The notes beneath the pieces are model-generated. The model had not been told where the DNA came from and did no database searches. It saw only the letters and a list, made by a program, of their open reading frames with translations. This document shows positions 45,241 to 54,392 of a stretch of 64,000 nt of DNA, piece after piece (within the stretch, counting starts at the first letter, position 1; the number at the start of each line of letters is the position of its first letter). The position numbers were made by a program, and so were the translations under genes. This stretch comes from Herbaspirillum sp. DW155. GTDB lineage: Bacteria > Pseudomonadota > Gammaproteobacteria > Burkholderiales > Burkholderiaceae_D. The stretch covers positions 4,154,001-4,218,000 of the forward strand of contig NZ_AP029028.1 of assembly GCF_037076565.1 (NCBI RefSeq), written 5' to 3'.

Positions 45241-46809
45241 ATGAAGGGCAGTCGTATCAAAGTATCGTCCAGGCTCATGCTGGGCTTCGGGACGGTACTC
45301 GTATTGCTGTTGCTGACCATCGGCACAGCACTGGACAAGATGAGCAGCGTCCATCAGCAATTGCTTGCCATCACGGACGTCAACAACCTTGAGATCTACC
45401 ATCTGTCCGTCATGCGCGCTGCGGGCTATGAACAGTCCCTGGCTTCGCGCAGCTTGGCTATGGCCTCTACGCCTACCGAGTTCAATCAATATGCCGACAT
45501 GCTCCAACGGCAGATTGGCATCTACACCGAAGCAGAAAATGCGCTCGACAAGATCTTCGCAGAAGTACCGGACACTACAGACACCGAAAAGAAGGAGATT
45601 GTGCGCATCAAGAAGCAGACGCAAGCGCTGACTCCCGACTTGCAGAAGCTACTCGATCTGGCCAAGCAGAACAAGGCCAACGAGATCCAGACCCTGGCCT
45701 TCGGTGATCTGGCCAAACTGCAAGCACAGCGCCGGCAGATGATCGCCGATCTGTCGAAGTTCGAGGACAAGCTCAATCATGATGCTACGCAGGAAGCCAA
45801 GGAGGTCTATAACGCTGCGCAGCGTCAGCTCATCACGCTGGGCGTGCTGGCCATCCTGCTGGGACTGCTCAGCGCCACCTTCATCATCAGGAGCGTATCG
45901 CATCAACTCGGCGGCGAACCGGCGGAGGCGGCCGAGCTGGCCGCCCTGATCGCCAGGGGCGATCTGCGCAAGGAGGTGCGGGTCGCCGGCAGCAATCCGG
46001 ATAGCCTGATGATGTCGATGAAGAGCATGAACGAAGGACTCAGGCAGATCGTGCGTGAAGTGCGCGCGGGCACCGACGCCATCAACACGGCCAGCAGCGA
46101 GATCGCTGCGGGCAACCTCGATCTGTCCTCCCGCACCGAGCAACAGGCCAGCTCGCTGGAAGAAACTGCCTCGGCCATGGAGCAGTTGACCTCCACCGTC
46201 AAGAACAACGCCGACAGCGCCGGCGAGGCCAATCGCCTGGCCGCGCAAGCCTCAGCGGTGGCCTCCGAAAGCGGCAAGCTGGTGCAGGATGTGGTGGCGA
46301 CCATGACCGCCATCGACGAGTCCTCCAGGAAGATCGTGGACATCATCAGCGTCATCGACGGCATTTCCTTCCAGACCAATATCCTGGCCCTGAATGCGGC
46401 AGTGGAAGCGGCGCGGGCGGGTGAACAAGGCCGGGGCTTCGCGGTGGTCGCCTCGGAGGTGCGCAGTCTGGCGCAGCGCAGCTCCACCGCTGCCCGCGAA
46501 ATCAAGGCGCTCATTGATGACTCGGTGGAAAAGGTCTCTTCCGGCAGCACCCTGGTGAACCGCGCCGGCCAGACCATGGGTGAGGTCGTCACCAGCGTGG
46601 AGCGCGTGGTCTCGGTGATCAGTTCCATCAGTGCCGCCAGCAACGAGCAGAGCAAGGGACTGGAAGAAATCAACAACGCCATTTCGCAGATGGATCAGGT
46701 GACCCAGCAGAATGCAGCGTTGGTGGAACAGGCAGCTGCGGCATCGCAAGCGCTGCAGGAACAGGCGCACAAGCTCAGCAGTGTGGTGGATGTGTTCGTA
46801 GTCGCGTAA
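45241..46809 (+). CDS. Methyl-accepting chemotaxis protein
   Basis: A 522-residue receptor of the Tsr/Tar layout: TM1 at about 13-32, periplasmic four-helix-bundle ligand domain (33-195), TM2 at about 197-216, HAMP (218-270), and a cytoplasmic signalling bundle. The hairpin tip [37 protein letters not shown] is intact, so it can bind CheW and CheA. It has no C-terminal CheR-binding pentapeptide. A strong GGGGAGCAAGTA site precedes the start. The ligand cannot be predicted. A Cache-CheW fusion gene lies downstream. Confidence 0.95.
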   Translation: MKGSRIKVSSRLMLGFGTVLVLLLLTIGTALDKMSSVHQQLLAITDVNNLEIYHLSVMRAAGYEQSLASRSLAMASTPTEFNQYADMLQRQIGIYTEAENALDKIFAEVPDTTDTEKKEIVRIKKQTQALTPDLQKLLDLAKQNKANEIQTLAFGDLAKLQAQRRQMIADLSKFEDKLNHDATQEAKEVYNAAQRQLITLGVLAILLGLLSATFIIRSVSHQLGGEPAEAAELAALIARGDLRKEVRVAGSNPDSLMMSMKSMNEGLRQIVREVRAGTDAINTASSEIAAGNLDLSSRTEQQASSLEETASAMEQLTSTVKNNADSAGEANRLAAQASAVASESGKLVQDVVATMTAIDESSRKIVDIISVIDGISFQTNILALNAAVEAARAGEQGRGFAVVASEVRSLAQRSSTAAREIKALIDDSVEKVSSGSTLVNRAGQTMGEVVTSVERVVSVISSISAASNEQSKGLEEINNAISQMDQVTQQNAALVEQAAAASQALQEQAHKLSSVVDVFVVA

Positions 46810-47297
46810 ATGTTGGTGCGGCCCGGCCCCTGTTCGGGGCACGGGCCCGGGCATGCGTCTCATCAAGGTGCCGATGCGGTGCGTCGTGTTTGTGATGCGA
46901 GCATCGGGGCGGGCGATTGCCTCATCTCGCGGGAATGAAATCGTTTCAGCCTGCGAGCCAGTACTGGCTTGGTCTTTGCTAGAACCCATTTCATAAATAG
47001 GCGTGAGTGCGAGCGAGTCCCGTTTGGGATGAAGTGCAAGGCGCGAATTTGGGTCAAGACTGGGCGTCTTGACCCAAATTCGTAACGCAGCAATTCGCCC
47101 AAACGGGCCGCTCCCTCCGGGTTCTGTCCAGAAAGGGCGCTGGCCGCGTTGCACTCCTTGCGTGTGGCACCGCCACACGACGCGTCGCGCGCCTTGCCAG
47201 CGCCCTTTCTGGACAGAACGCATCTCACGCCTATTTATGAAATGGGTTCTAGTGTAAGCATGGGGAATCCACACGTCAGACAGCTCTGCACACCATA
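46810..47297. other. Intergenic region between MCP and Cache-CheW genes
   Basis: 488 bp. After the MCP stop a GGCCCGGCCCC...GGGGC...GGGCCCGGGC stretch (about 46821-46852) is GC-rich and may end transcription. The nested palindrome fills 46979-47252. Only 45 bp remain before the next start, so the promoter of the Cache-CheW gene is either left of, inside or fused to the element. Confidence 0.6.
46979..47252. repeat. 274-bp nested palindromic element (MITE-like)
   Basis: Perfect 29-bp terminal inverted repeats (start CTAGAACCCATTTC; 46979-47007 and 47224-47252) enclose three further perfect inverted repeats: CCCGTTTGGG/CCCAAACGGG (47019-47028, 47098-47107) around a 17-bp stem with 5-base loop (47044-47060, 47066-47082), and a 24-bp pair (47121-47144, 47196-47219) around an 8-bp stem (47161-47168, 47172-47179). 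The whole would fold as an outer stem with two long branched arms. CTAG at both ends could be a target duplication as used by IS5-group elements. Open frames inside (such as 46863-47228) are mirror-image artefacts. Confidence 0.85.
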
Positions 47298-49841
47298 ATG
47301 AACAAAGATAAACAGCACCATGATTTTCTGCGCTATATGCCGGCCATCGTCGACTGCGAACGCGCACTACGAGAACTCAGCATCGCCTGGCGCCTGATCG
47401 AATCGACCACCAAGATGGTGTGTCCGGCAGAAGCCAAGAGCATCCTGCCGACCATCAAGGTCACGCGGGAAGGCTTCAACCAGCTGGAAAAGCAGCTCAT
47501 TGCCAATCTGGTACAGCAGAACCTTGCCAAGCTAGTTCAGGAATTCGATTTCAAGGCCCGGGTCATCATCGACATCGTGGTGCGCAACCTGTTCGAGCGC
47601 ACCGCCGATGTCGGTTTTCTTTCCATGGATGAAGCCATCCGGTCCTTCATCCTGGAGGGACCGGATGCGGACGCGCGCGGTATCGTCGCGCGCCTGCAGG
47701 CCTATCGGGAAAAATATACCGTCTACGACGAAATCTTCATCCTCGATACGCAAGGGCGGGTGCTGGCGCATCTGGATCAGGACAACGACGTCCAGTACTG
47801 TCGCGACCCTCTGGTGGCGCAGACCCTGGCCGCTTCCGGCTATGTGGAAAGCTTCGAGGTGTCCGATCTGCGCGGCGGCGAGCGTTCGCTGATCTATTCC
47901 CACAAGATCGTCGATCCTGCGGATGGCCAGGCCATCGGAGTGCTGTGCCTGTGTTTCCCGGTGGCGGTGGAAATGAATGACATCTTCAGCGGACTGCGCA
48001 AACCGCATGACCACACCGTCATGCTCATGCTCGACCGCGAAGGCTGTGTCATTGCCAGCAGCGATGCCGAACACGTGCCGGTAGGACGCACGGTTCCGCT
48101 GGCGCTGGAAGGCGCCTATCAGATCGTCAGCCATGCCGGCCGCCAATACCTGGCGCGCACCTGTGCGGCCCGCAATTACCAGGGCTACAGCGGCCCGGGC
48201 TGGTTTGGCCATGTGATGGTGCCGTGCGACCTGGCGTTCCGTCAGCAGACCCAGGAGATGCTGGCGCAATTTGATCCGCAGCTGCTGGCGGGGGTGATGT
48301 CCCATGCCAAATCATTTTGTCCGCCACTGCACGACGTCACTACCATGGCCGACGCCATCAATCATTCGCTGCGGCGCGTGGTGTGGAACGGCAAGATCAT
48401 GGCCTCGGGAGAGTCCGGCGACCTGTTGCGGCTCAAGGCCATCCTGCAGGAGATCAGCCAGACCGGTGACGAAACCAATGACGTGTTCCGCAAATCGATC
48501 CTCGACCTGTACGCCACAGCGCTGTCGTCCAATCTGCAGGATGGGCAATACATCTCGCGCCTGATGGTCGATATCATGGACCGCAATCTGTATGAACGCG
48601 CCAATGATTGCCGCTGGTGGTCACTCACGCCGCGCCTGCGGCAGATCATGGCCAGGGAGGTGCGCAGCAGCGCCGATCTGGCCGAGATGACCGGCATCCT
48701 CAGCGCCATCAATGCGCTCTACACGGTCTACGCCAGGCTGGTGGTATTTGATGCACAGGGCCGCATCGTGGCGACCAGTGCGCCGCTGGCCGATGGCAGC
48801 GAACTGGTCGGCTCCTCCGTGGATGAGCAATTGCTGCGCGATACGCTGCGTCTTTCCGATGCCAGCCAATATTGCGTGTCGCCCTTCGCGGCTACGCCGC
48901 TGTATGACGGCGCAGCCACCTATGTCTATTGCAGCGCCCTGTTCCATCCGGATCGCGCACAAGTCACCGGGGGGATCGCGCTGGTCTTCGATGCCACCCC
49001 GGAGTTCGCCAACATGCTCACGGGGGCGCTGCCGGAACAGCCCGGTGCGTTCGCCGCCTATACGGATCGCCAGGGCAAAGTCATTGCCAGCACCCACAAG
49101 GACTACCCGCCCGGCAGCACCCTGCTGCCGGGCGCCAAGGCCAGTGCCGCCGCCAATGGCAGCAGCACGGCGGATATCCGCATTCATGATGACACCTATA
49201 TGGTGGTGGGATACACCACCTCGTCCGGCTATCGCGAATACAAGAATGACGGGCAATACACCAACGACGTGATCGCCTGCGTCTTCGTACCGATCGGCAA
49301 GAAGACCGATGCGGAACTACCGGTGGAAAGTCTGAGTGTGGAAGCGGCCCCCTTCACGGGAGCGAAGCGGGAATTTGCCAGCATCCGGCTCGATGGCGAG
49401 ACCTTCGCACTGGCGGCCAGCCAGGTGGTGGAATCGATCGGGGCCGAGCGCATGCTCTCGACCTCGACCTTCAGGCAGGTGCTGGCCGGTGCCCTCGATT
49501 ATCAGGACGGCAGCACGGCGTCTTCGGTCTTCGTGCCGGTGGTGGACATGCGCCAGCTATTGCTGGGCAGCCGCTCGTCAGACAACGCGGGCAAGGAAAT
49601 CGTTATCGTGCGCCATGCGGGAAGAACGATCGGCCTGCTGGTCGACAGCCTGCATGACGTGATGGAATTCGGCGAGATCCATATCGATGATGCATTCAGG
49701 ATGTCGGGCAGCGGGCCGCATTACATCTGCAACCTGATCCGCACAGCCAACCCGGGCAGTACCATCCAGGTGATCGATGTGGAACGTCTCATTGCCACCT
49801 TCTTCGCACCACGCAAGGAAGAACTGATGGCGGTGTCGTAA
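47298..49841 (+). CDS. Soluble double-Cache protein with C-terminal CheW domain
   Basis: An 847-residue protein without signal peptide or membrane segment. Two Cache-type sensory repeats are seen: the first around residues 75-320, with RNLFERTADVGFLS near 97-110 and YDEIFILDTQGRVLAHLD; the second around 405-665, with RNLYERANDCRWWSLTP near 427-443 and YARLVVFDAQGRIVATS. The repeat period is about 330 residues. Residues about 690-835 are a CheW domain (EFASIRLDGETFALAASQVVESI and VIVRHAGRTIGLLVDSLHDVMEF). It would bind a small ligand in the cytoplasm and couple to CheA or receptors. No kinase, GGDEF or methyl-accepting domain is present. Confidence 0.88.
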   Translation: MNKDKQHHDFLRYMPAIVDCERALRELSIAWRLIESTTKMVCPAEAKSILPTIKVTREGFNQLEKQLIANLVQQNLAKLVQEFDFKARVIIDIVVRNLFERTADVGFLSMDEAIRSFILEGPDADARGIVARLQAYREKYTVYDEIFILDTQGRVLAHLDQDNDVQYCRDPLVAQTLAASGYVESFEVSDLRGGERSLIYSHKIVDPADGQAIGVLCLCFPVAVEMNDIFSGLRKPHDHTVMLMLDREGCVIASSDAEHVPVGRTVPLALEGAYQIVSHAGRQYLARTCAARNYQGYSGPGWFGHVMVPCDLAFRQQTQEMLAQFDPQLLAGVMSHAKSFCPPLHDVTTMADAINHSLRRVVWNGKIMASGESGDLLRLKAILQEISQTGDETNDVFRKSILDLYATALSSNLQDGQYISRLMVDIMDRNLYERANDCRWWSLTPRLRQIMAREVRSSADLAEMTGILSAINALYTVYARLVVFDAQGRIVATSAPLADGSELVGSSVDEQLLRDTLRLSDASQYCVSPFAATPLYDGAATYVYCSALFHPDRAQVTGGIALVFDATPEFANMLTGALPEQPGAFAAYTDRQGKVIASTHKDYPPGSTLLPGAKASAAANGSSTADIRIHDDTYMVVGYTTSSGYREYKNDGQYTNDVIACVFVPIGKKTDAELPVESLSVEAAPFTGAKREFASIRLDGETFALAASQVVESIGAERMLSTSTFRQVLAGALDYQDGSTASSVFVPVVDMRQLLLGSRSSDNAGKEIVIVRHAGRTIGLLVDSLHDVMEFGEIHIDDAFRMSGSGPHYICNLIRTANPGSTIQVIDVERLIATFFAPRKEELMAVS

Positions 49842-49851
49842 GCAAGCGCGG

Positions 49852-50703
49852 TCAGAGTTTTTCGGTCTCGCCGCTCTTGGGCTGCCACTTCATCAGGCGC
49901 TTTTCGATCACGCCCACGGCAAGGTCGAGTACCAGCGCGAAGACGGTCAGCACGACGATGCCGGCGAAGACGGTGTTGATGTCGAAGCTGCCCTCTGCCT
50001 GCAAGATCAGGTAGCCCACGCCGCGCGCCGAGCCCAGGTATTCACCCACCACCGCACCGACGAAGGCCAGGCCGATGGAAGTGTGCAGACTGGAAAACAC
50101 CCACGAGGTCGCCGAGGGCAGATAGACCGTGCGCAGCAGCTGGCGTGCATTGGCGCCCAGCATGCGGGCATTGGCCAGCACCACCGGGCTGACTTCCTTG
50201 ACGCCCTGGTAGACGTTGAAGAAGACGATGAAGAACACCAGCGTCACCGCCAGCGCCACCTTGGACCAGATGCCCAGGCCGAACCACATCGCGAAGATCG
50301 GTGCCAGGATCACGCGCGGCATGGAGTTGGCCGCCTTCACGTACGGATCGAGGATGGCCGAGGCGGTCGGCGAGAGCGCCAGCCACAGGCCGATGGCCAG
50401 GCCGAAGACGGTGCCGATGAGGAAGGCCAGCACGGTTTCGGTCAGCGTGATCAACAGGTGTGAATAAATCTCCGCCGGGAAGTTGAGCGTGAAGAAGGTG
50501 GTGTCGCCCACGCCCACCTCCAGCGTACCGCTACCCACCGTGAACCATTCCCAGATGCGTTGCGCAACCTTCAGCGGTTCGCCAAAGAAGAAGGCGGTCT
50601 GCGGGTTGCGTGTGGCGACGTGCCAGACCAGCAGCACGATGAGCAATACCATCAGTTGCCAGAAACGGATGTTCTTGTGACTCGGTTTCAATAATTTCCA
50701 CAT
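49852..50703 (-). CDS. ABC transporter permease, taurine/sulfonate/nitrate type
   Basis: A 283-residue permease with six hydrophobic segments. The coupling loop ANARMLGANARQLLRTVYLPSATSWVFSSLHTSIGLAF (about 180-217) is of the SsuC/TauC/NrtB type. It is third in a unit SBP-ATPase-permease on this strand, after the ATPase. Its substrate is unknown; it differs clearly from the ssuC copy at 39786-40652. The stop lies 11 bp from the convergent Cache-CheW stop. Confidence 0.88.
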   Translation of the reverse strand: MWKLLKPSHKNIRFWQLMVLLIVLLVWHVATRNPQTAFFFGEPLKVAQRIWEWFTVGSGTLEVGVGDTTFFTLNFPAEIYSHLLITLTETVLAFLIGTVFGLAIGLWLALSPTASAILDPYVKAANSMPRVILAPIFAMWFGLGIWSKVALAVTLVFFIVFFNVYQGVKEVSPVVLANARMLGANARQLLRTVYLPSATSWVFSSLHTSIGLAFVGAVVGEYLGSARGVGYLILQAEGSFDINTVFAGIVVLTVFALVLDLAVGVIEKRLMKWQPKSGETEKL

Positions 50704-50750
50704 GGTGCTGATTCTCTTCCCTGATCTTTTCCGGTCGGCTTGTGCAGCGC

Positions 50751-51560
50751 TTATGCTGCGCGCTTTTGTTGTTGGTAACCCTTGAGCACTTCATCGCGCA
50801 GCACATCCCAGATCTGCTGGTGCAGTTCGACGAAGCGCGGATGCATGCGAATCTCGGCCACGTCGCGCGGACGCGGCAGGTCGATCCCGAATTCACCGAT
50901 GGGGTGCGTGCCCGGGCCGGCCGCGAGCACGATCACGCGATCGGACATGGCGATGGCTTCATCGAGATCGTGGGTGATGAAAAGGACCGCCTTCTTCTTG
51001 GCGTTCCACAGGTCCAGCACTTCGTTTTCCATCAGCTGGCGGGTCTGGATGTCGAGGGCCGAAAAAGGTTCGTCCATCAGGATGATGTCGGGGTCCAGGA
51101 TCAGCGTCTGCGCCAGCGCCACGCGCTTGCGCATGCCACCGGAGAGCTGGTGCGGATAGCGGTCGCCGAAGCCTTGCAGGCCCACGCGCGCCAGCCACTG
51201 TTCGCCCAGTTCTTCTGCCGACTTCTCGTCATGGCCGCGATACTGCAGGCCGGCGATCACGTTCTGCAAGGCGCTGCGCCAGGGCATCAGCGCCTCGGCC
51301 TGGAACATGTAGCCGGCGCGCCGGTTGATGCCCTTGAGTTCTTCGCCGAAGACCCTGACGCTGCCCGAGGACGGTTGCAGCAGGCCGGCACCGACGTTCA
51401 GGAGCGTGGACTTGCCGCAGCCGGTGGGGCCGACCACGGAGACGAATTCGCCGGGTGCGATGGAGAGATCGGTATTGGCCACGGCGGTGTAGCGCTGGGA
51501 ACGGTCGTCCTTGGAGACGAAGGTGCAGGTGATGTTATCGAACTGGAGGGCTGGCGTCAT
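50751..51560 (-). CDS. ABC transporter ATPase, taurine/sulfonate/nitrate type
   Basis: A 269-residue ABC ATPase: Walker A GPTGCGKST, Q-loop FQAEALMPWRS, signature LSGGMRKRVALAQTL, Walker B ILMDEPFSALD, and THDLDEA. It has a C-terminal extension (about 210-269) after the switch, ending in a basic tail. Encoded between the binding protein and permease genes. Confidence 0.9.
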   Translation of the reverse strand: MTPALQFDNITCTFVSKDDRSQRYTAVANTDLSIAPGEFVSVVGPTGCGKSTLLNVGAGLLQPSSGSVRVFGEELKGINRRAGYMFQAEALMPWRSALQNVIAGLQYRGHDEKSAEELGEQWLARVGLQGFGDRYPHQLSGGMRKRVALAQTLILDPDIILMDEPFSALDIQTRQLMENEVLDLWNAKKKAVLFITHDLDEAIAMSDRVIVLAAGPGTHPIGEFGIDLPRPRDVAEIRMHPRFVELHQQIWDVLRDEVLKGYQQQKRAA

Positions 51561-51688
51561 GGCAATGCGGGCCGGTGGGGCCCTGATGGATCATCGGGAT
51601 GAAGATGGCAGCCCCCAGATGCGCAAATGCCCGTTGCCGGGCATTTGCGGTGCGTTCGCATCGGCTGGGAGCGCCGCGCTTGCTGCGA

Positions 51689-52726
51689 TTACTTGTACTT
51701 GGCGTTGGCCTTCTGCACGAAGTCATTGGTGAAGGTCTTGGACAGGTCGATCTGCTTGTCGGCCAGCGAGGGCTCGAAGGCCTTCAGGGTGCGCAGCGCG
51801 GTATCCGGACCGCCCGGCGGGAAGTAGCCGTCCGGCGAGATGGCCTGGCGCACCTTCATGAAGGCATCGATGTAGAGCGAGCGGTCGCCCAGCAGGTAGC
51901 TTTCCGGGACGGCCTTGATGATGTCGGAGGGACCGGCCTTCTGGATCCACTTCAGCGCGCGCACCATGGCGTTGGTCAGGGCTTGCGTGGTGTTGGGATA
52001 CTTCTGCACGAAGGCGGCCGGGGCATACAGGGTCGCGGCCGGCATGGGGCCACCGAAGACATCATTGGTGTCCTTCAGGGTGCGGGTATCGGCGATGGTC
52101 TTGATCTCGTTGTGCTGCTCCAGCATGGAGATCACCGGATCGAGATTGGCAATCGCATCGATCTGGCCCGAGCGGATCGCCGAGATAGCACCCGCTGCGG
52201 CACCCACGCCGATGAAGGAAACATCGGTGGGCTTCAGGCCCGCCTTGGCCAGCACGTAGCTGGCCATGATGCTGGTGGAGGAGCCCGGTGCGGTCACGCC
52301 GATCTTCTTGCCCTTGAGGTCGCTCACGGTCTTGTAGTTGGGCATGGTCTTGTTGTTGACCGCCAGCACGATCTGCGGCGCCCGGCCCTGCAGCACGAAG
52401 GCCACGATGGGCTGGTTCTTGGCCTGCATGTTGATGGTGTGTTCGTAGGCGCCGGAGACCACATCGGCGCTGCCGCCCACCATCGCCTGCAGCGCCTTGG
52501 CGCCACCGGCAAAGTCGGAGATCTCGACCTGCAGGCCCTCATCCTTGAAATAGCCGAGCTGCTCGGCAATGGTCAGGGGCAGATAGTAGAAGAGGTTCTT
52601 GCCGCCTACGGCGATGGAGACCTTGGGTTTTTCCAGCGCCTGCGCGCCGGCGCTGCCGTTGAAGGAAAAGTAGCCGGCCAGGAACAGGCCTGCGGCGATC
52701 AGCAATTGCTTCCAGCTCAATTTCAT
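51689..52726 (-). CDS. ABC transporter substrate-binding protein, NMT1/SsuA-like
   Basis: A 345-residue periplasmic protein with a Sec signal peptide (hydrophobic run LLIAAGLFLAGYFSF, cleavage probably after AGAQA near residue 29). The mature part shows LFYYLPLTIAEQLGYFKDEGLQVEISDFAGG and GGSADVVSGAYEHTINMQAK, typical of NMT1-like binders of sulfonates, nitrate, thiamine precursors or aromatic acids. The gene lies 92 bp after the CoA-transferase gene on the same strand, which hints at a carboxylic acid substrate. Confidence 0.87.
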   Translation of the reverse strand: MKLSWKQLLIAAGLFLAGYFSFNGSAGAQALEKPKVSIAVGGKNLFYYLPLTIAEQLGYFKDEGLQVEISDFAGGAKALQAMVGGSADVVSGAYEHTINMQAKNQPIVAFVLQGRAPQIVLAVNNKTMPNYKTVSDLKGKKIGVTAPGSSTSIMASYVLAKAGLKPTDVSFIGVGAAAGAISAIRSGQIDAIANLDPVISMLEQHNEIKTIADTRTLKDTNDVFGGPMPAATLYAPAAFVQKYPNTTQALTNAMVRALKWIQKAGPSDIIKAVPESYLLGDRSLYIDAFMKVRQAISPDGYFPPGGPDTALRTLKAFEPSLADKQIDLSKTFTNDFVQKANAKYK

Positions 52727-52818
52727 TATGTCTCCTCCGTGGATGGATGGGGGCTTACTGCTTGTTGTCCAGCTTGTGCAGGCGACCCCGTGCAGGTGCC
52801 TGCCTTTGTCATGCTGCT

Positions 52819-54066
52819 TCAGACCACGCCTTCGTCCCGCAGCTTCTTGATGTGGGCCTCATCATACCCCAGCGATTGCAGGATTTCATCGCTGTGGGCG
52901 CCCAGCTCGGGGCCCAGCCATTTGGTCTGGCCGGGAGTCTCCGAGAGCTTGGGCGTGATGCCGGGCAGCTTGACCGGCGTGCCATCGGCAAACTGATGCT
53001 GCTCGAACATGCCGCGGGCCAGGAACTGGGGATCGCTCATCATGTCCTTGACCGAATAGATCTTGCCGACCGGGACGTCGGCCCCCTGCAATGCGGCCAG
53101 GGCCGAATCGATGGTCTGGGTGTGGCACCACTGCTGGATGGCATCGTCGATTTCCTGGGTACGCGGCACGCGGCCGTCATTGCGCGCCAGGCCCGGATCA
53201 TTGGCCATGTCATCGCGGCCGATGGCGCTCATCAGGCGCTTGAAGATGGCATCGCCATTGCCGGCGATGACGATGTTCATGCCATCGCCAGTGGTATAGG
53301 TGTTGGAAGGCACGATGCCCGGCAGGGCGCCACCGGTGCGTTCGCGGACCACGCCGGCGAAATCGAACTCGGGCACCATTGATTCCATCATATTGAAAAC
53401 AGCTTCATATAACGCCACGTCCACCATCTGCCCCTGCCCTGCCACGCAGTCTGCGCCGGCCTTGCCGTTCCAGCGCCCGCCTGTTGCGTCACGATGGCGT
53501 AAAGCCATCATGGCGCCGATCACGCCATGCAGCGCGGCGATGGAGTCGCCAATCGAAATGCCGATGCGCACCGGCGGACGGTCCGGATGGCCGGAGACGT
53601 AGCGGATACCGCCCATCGATTCGCCGATGGCGCCAAAGCCGGGCAAGTCGCGCAGCGGGCCGGTCTGGCCGTAGCCGGACAGGCGCACCATGATGGTGGC
53701 GGGGTTCAGCGGCTTGAGGTCTTCGTAGCCGAGCTTCCACTTCTCCAGCACGCCGGGGCGGTAATTCTCGATGATGACGTCGGCCTCCAGGGCGAGCTTG
53801 CGGGCGATCTCCTGGGCGCGGTCATCCTTCATGTTCAGGGTGATGCTCTTCTTGTTGCGCGCCTGGACCGACCACCACAGCGACGTGCCGTCCTTGAGCA
53901 CGCGCCACTGGCGCAGCGGATCGCCATTGCCGGGCGCTTCGATCTTGATGACCTCGGCCCCGAACTCGGCCAGCATGCGCGAGCAGAAGGGCCCGGCAAT
54001 CAGCGTGCCCAGTTCGAGTACCTTGATGCCGGCCAGCGGGCCGGGCTTGGATGTGGCTGTGCTCAT
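52819..54066 (-). CDS. Class III CoA-transferase (CaiB/BaiF family)
   Basis: A 415-residue CoA-transferase. It begins LAGIKVLELGTLIAGPFCSRMLAEFGAEVIKIE, the standard family start, and the catalytic Asp is likely Asp174 in SIGDSIAALHG, matching formyl-CoA transferase. It moves CoA between carboxylic acids; the acids here are unknown. First gene of a unit with an ABC importer, so it may activate the imported substrate using CoA from a donor acyl-CoA. Residues 193-215 contain a short insert (DATGGRWNGKAGADC) not usual in the family. Confidence 0.9.
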   Translation of the reverse strand: MSTATSKPGPLAGIKVLELGTLIAGPFCSRMLAEFGAEVIKIEAPGNGDPLRQWRVLKDGTSLWWSVQARNKKSITLNMKDDRAQEIARKLALEADVIIENYRPGVLEKWKLGYEDLKPLNPATIMVRLSGYGQTGPLRDLPGFGAIGESMGGIRYVSGHPDRPPVRIGISIGDSIAALHGVIGAMMALRHRDATGGRWNGKAGADCVAGQGQMVDVALYEAVFNMMESMVPEFDFAGVVRERTGGALPGIVPSNTYTTGDGMNIVIAGNGDAIFKRLMSAIGRDDMANDPGLARNDGRVPRTQEIDDAIQQWCHTQTIDSALAALQGADVPVGKIYSVKDMMSDPQFLARGMFEQHQFADGTPVKLPGITPKLSETPGQTKWLGPELGAHSDEILQSLGYDEAHIKKLRDEGVV

Positions 54067-54390
54067 CGTGCTTGCACCGGATGCCTGGCAGGCGCGGCCT
54101 GCGCGGGCAGTCCGGTGTTCTCCTCTTGATCGATGGTGCGGGACCTGGCTCTTGTGGGTGGACGGGCCAGTGTCCTGGAATGCGATGGATTCGGGTAATG
54201 CTGCGCGGCGGGCTGTGGGGATGAACGTTGCGCGGGTCGGTAGACACCTTGCAATCCCTCGCCTGACGTCATACGTGCAAGCCGGCAGCCGACATTCTAT
54301 TGCAGCATGCGCGCGATGTCGCGCATTTTGACCTTCATCGGCGACGCCTTGCCTGCGAGTTTTTCATCTGAAAACGATCCCGGCGCGGGA
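54067..54390. other. Intergenic region between CoA-transferase and recR
   Basis: 324 bp. It should hold the promoter of the CoA-transferase/ABC unit (minus strand) and the terminator of the recR unit at 54376-54392. An ATGCGCG...CGCGCAT hairpin followed by TTTT lies at 54307-54329 on the plus strand, with no plus-strand gene to serve. No coding sequence was recognised. Confidence 0.5.
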
Positions 54391-54392
54391 TC
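54376..54392 (-). terminator. Terminator of the dnaX-recR unit
   Basis: GATCCCG-GCG-CGGGATC, a 7-bp stem overlapping the recR stop, followed on the minus strand by GTTTTC. Position and T-rich tail support intrinsic termination. Confidence 0.65.

Noticed and set aside
46252-47367. Open frames of 371, 121 and 62 codons across the nested palindrome
   Set aside because: They read the inverted repeats on either strand and share the same peptide words in mirror positions; they are by-products of the repeat, and the longest also runs antisense through the MCP gene.
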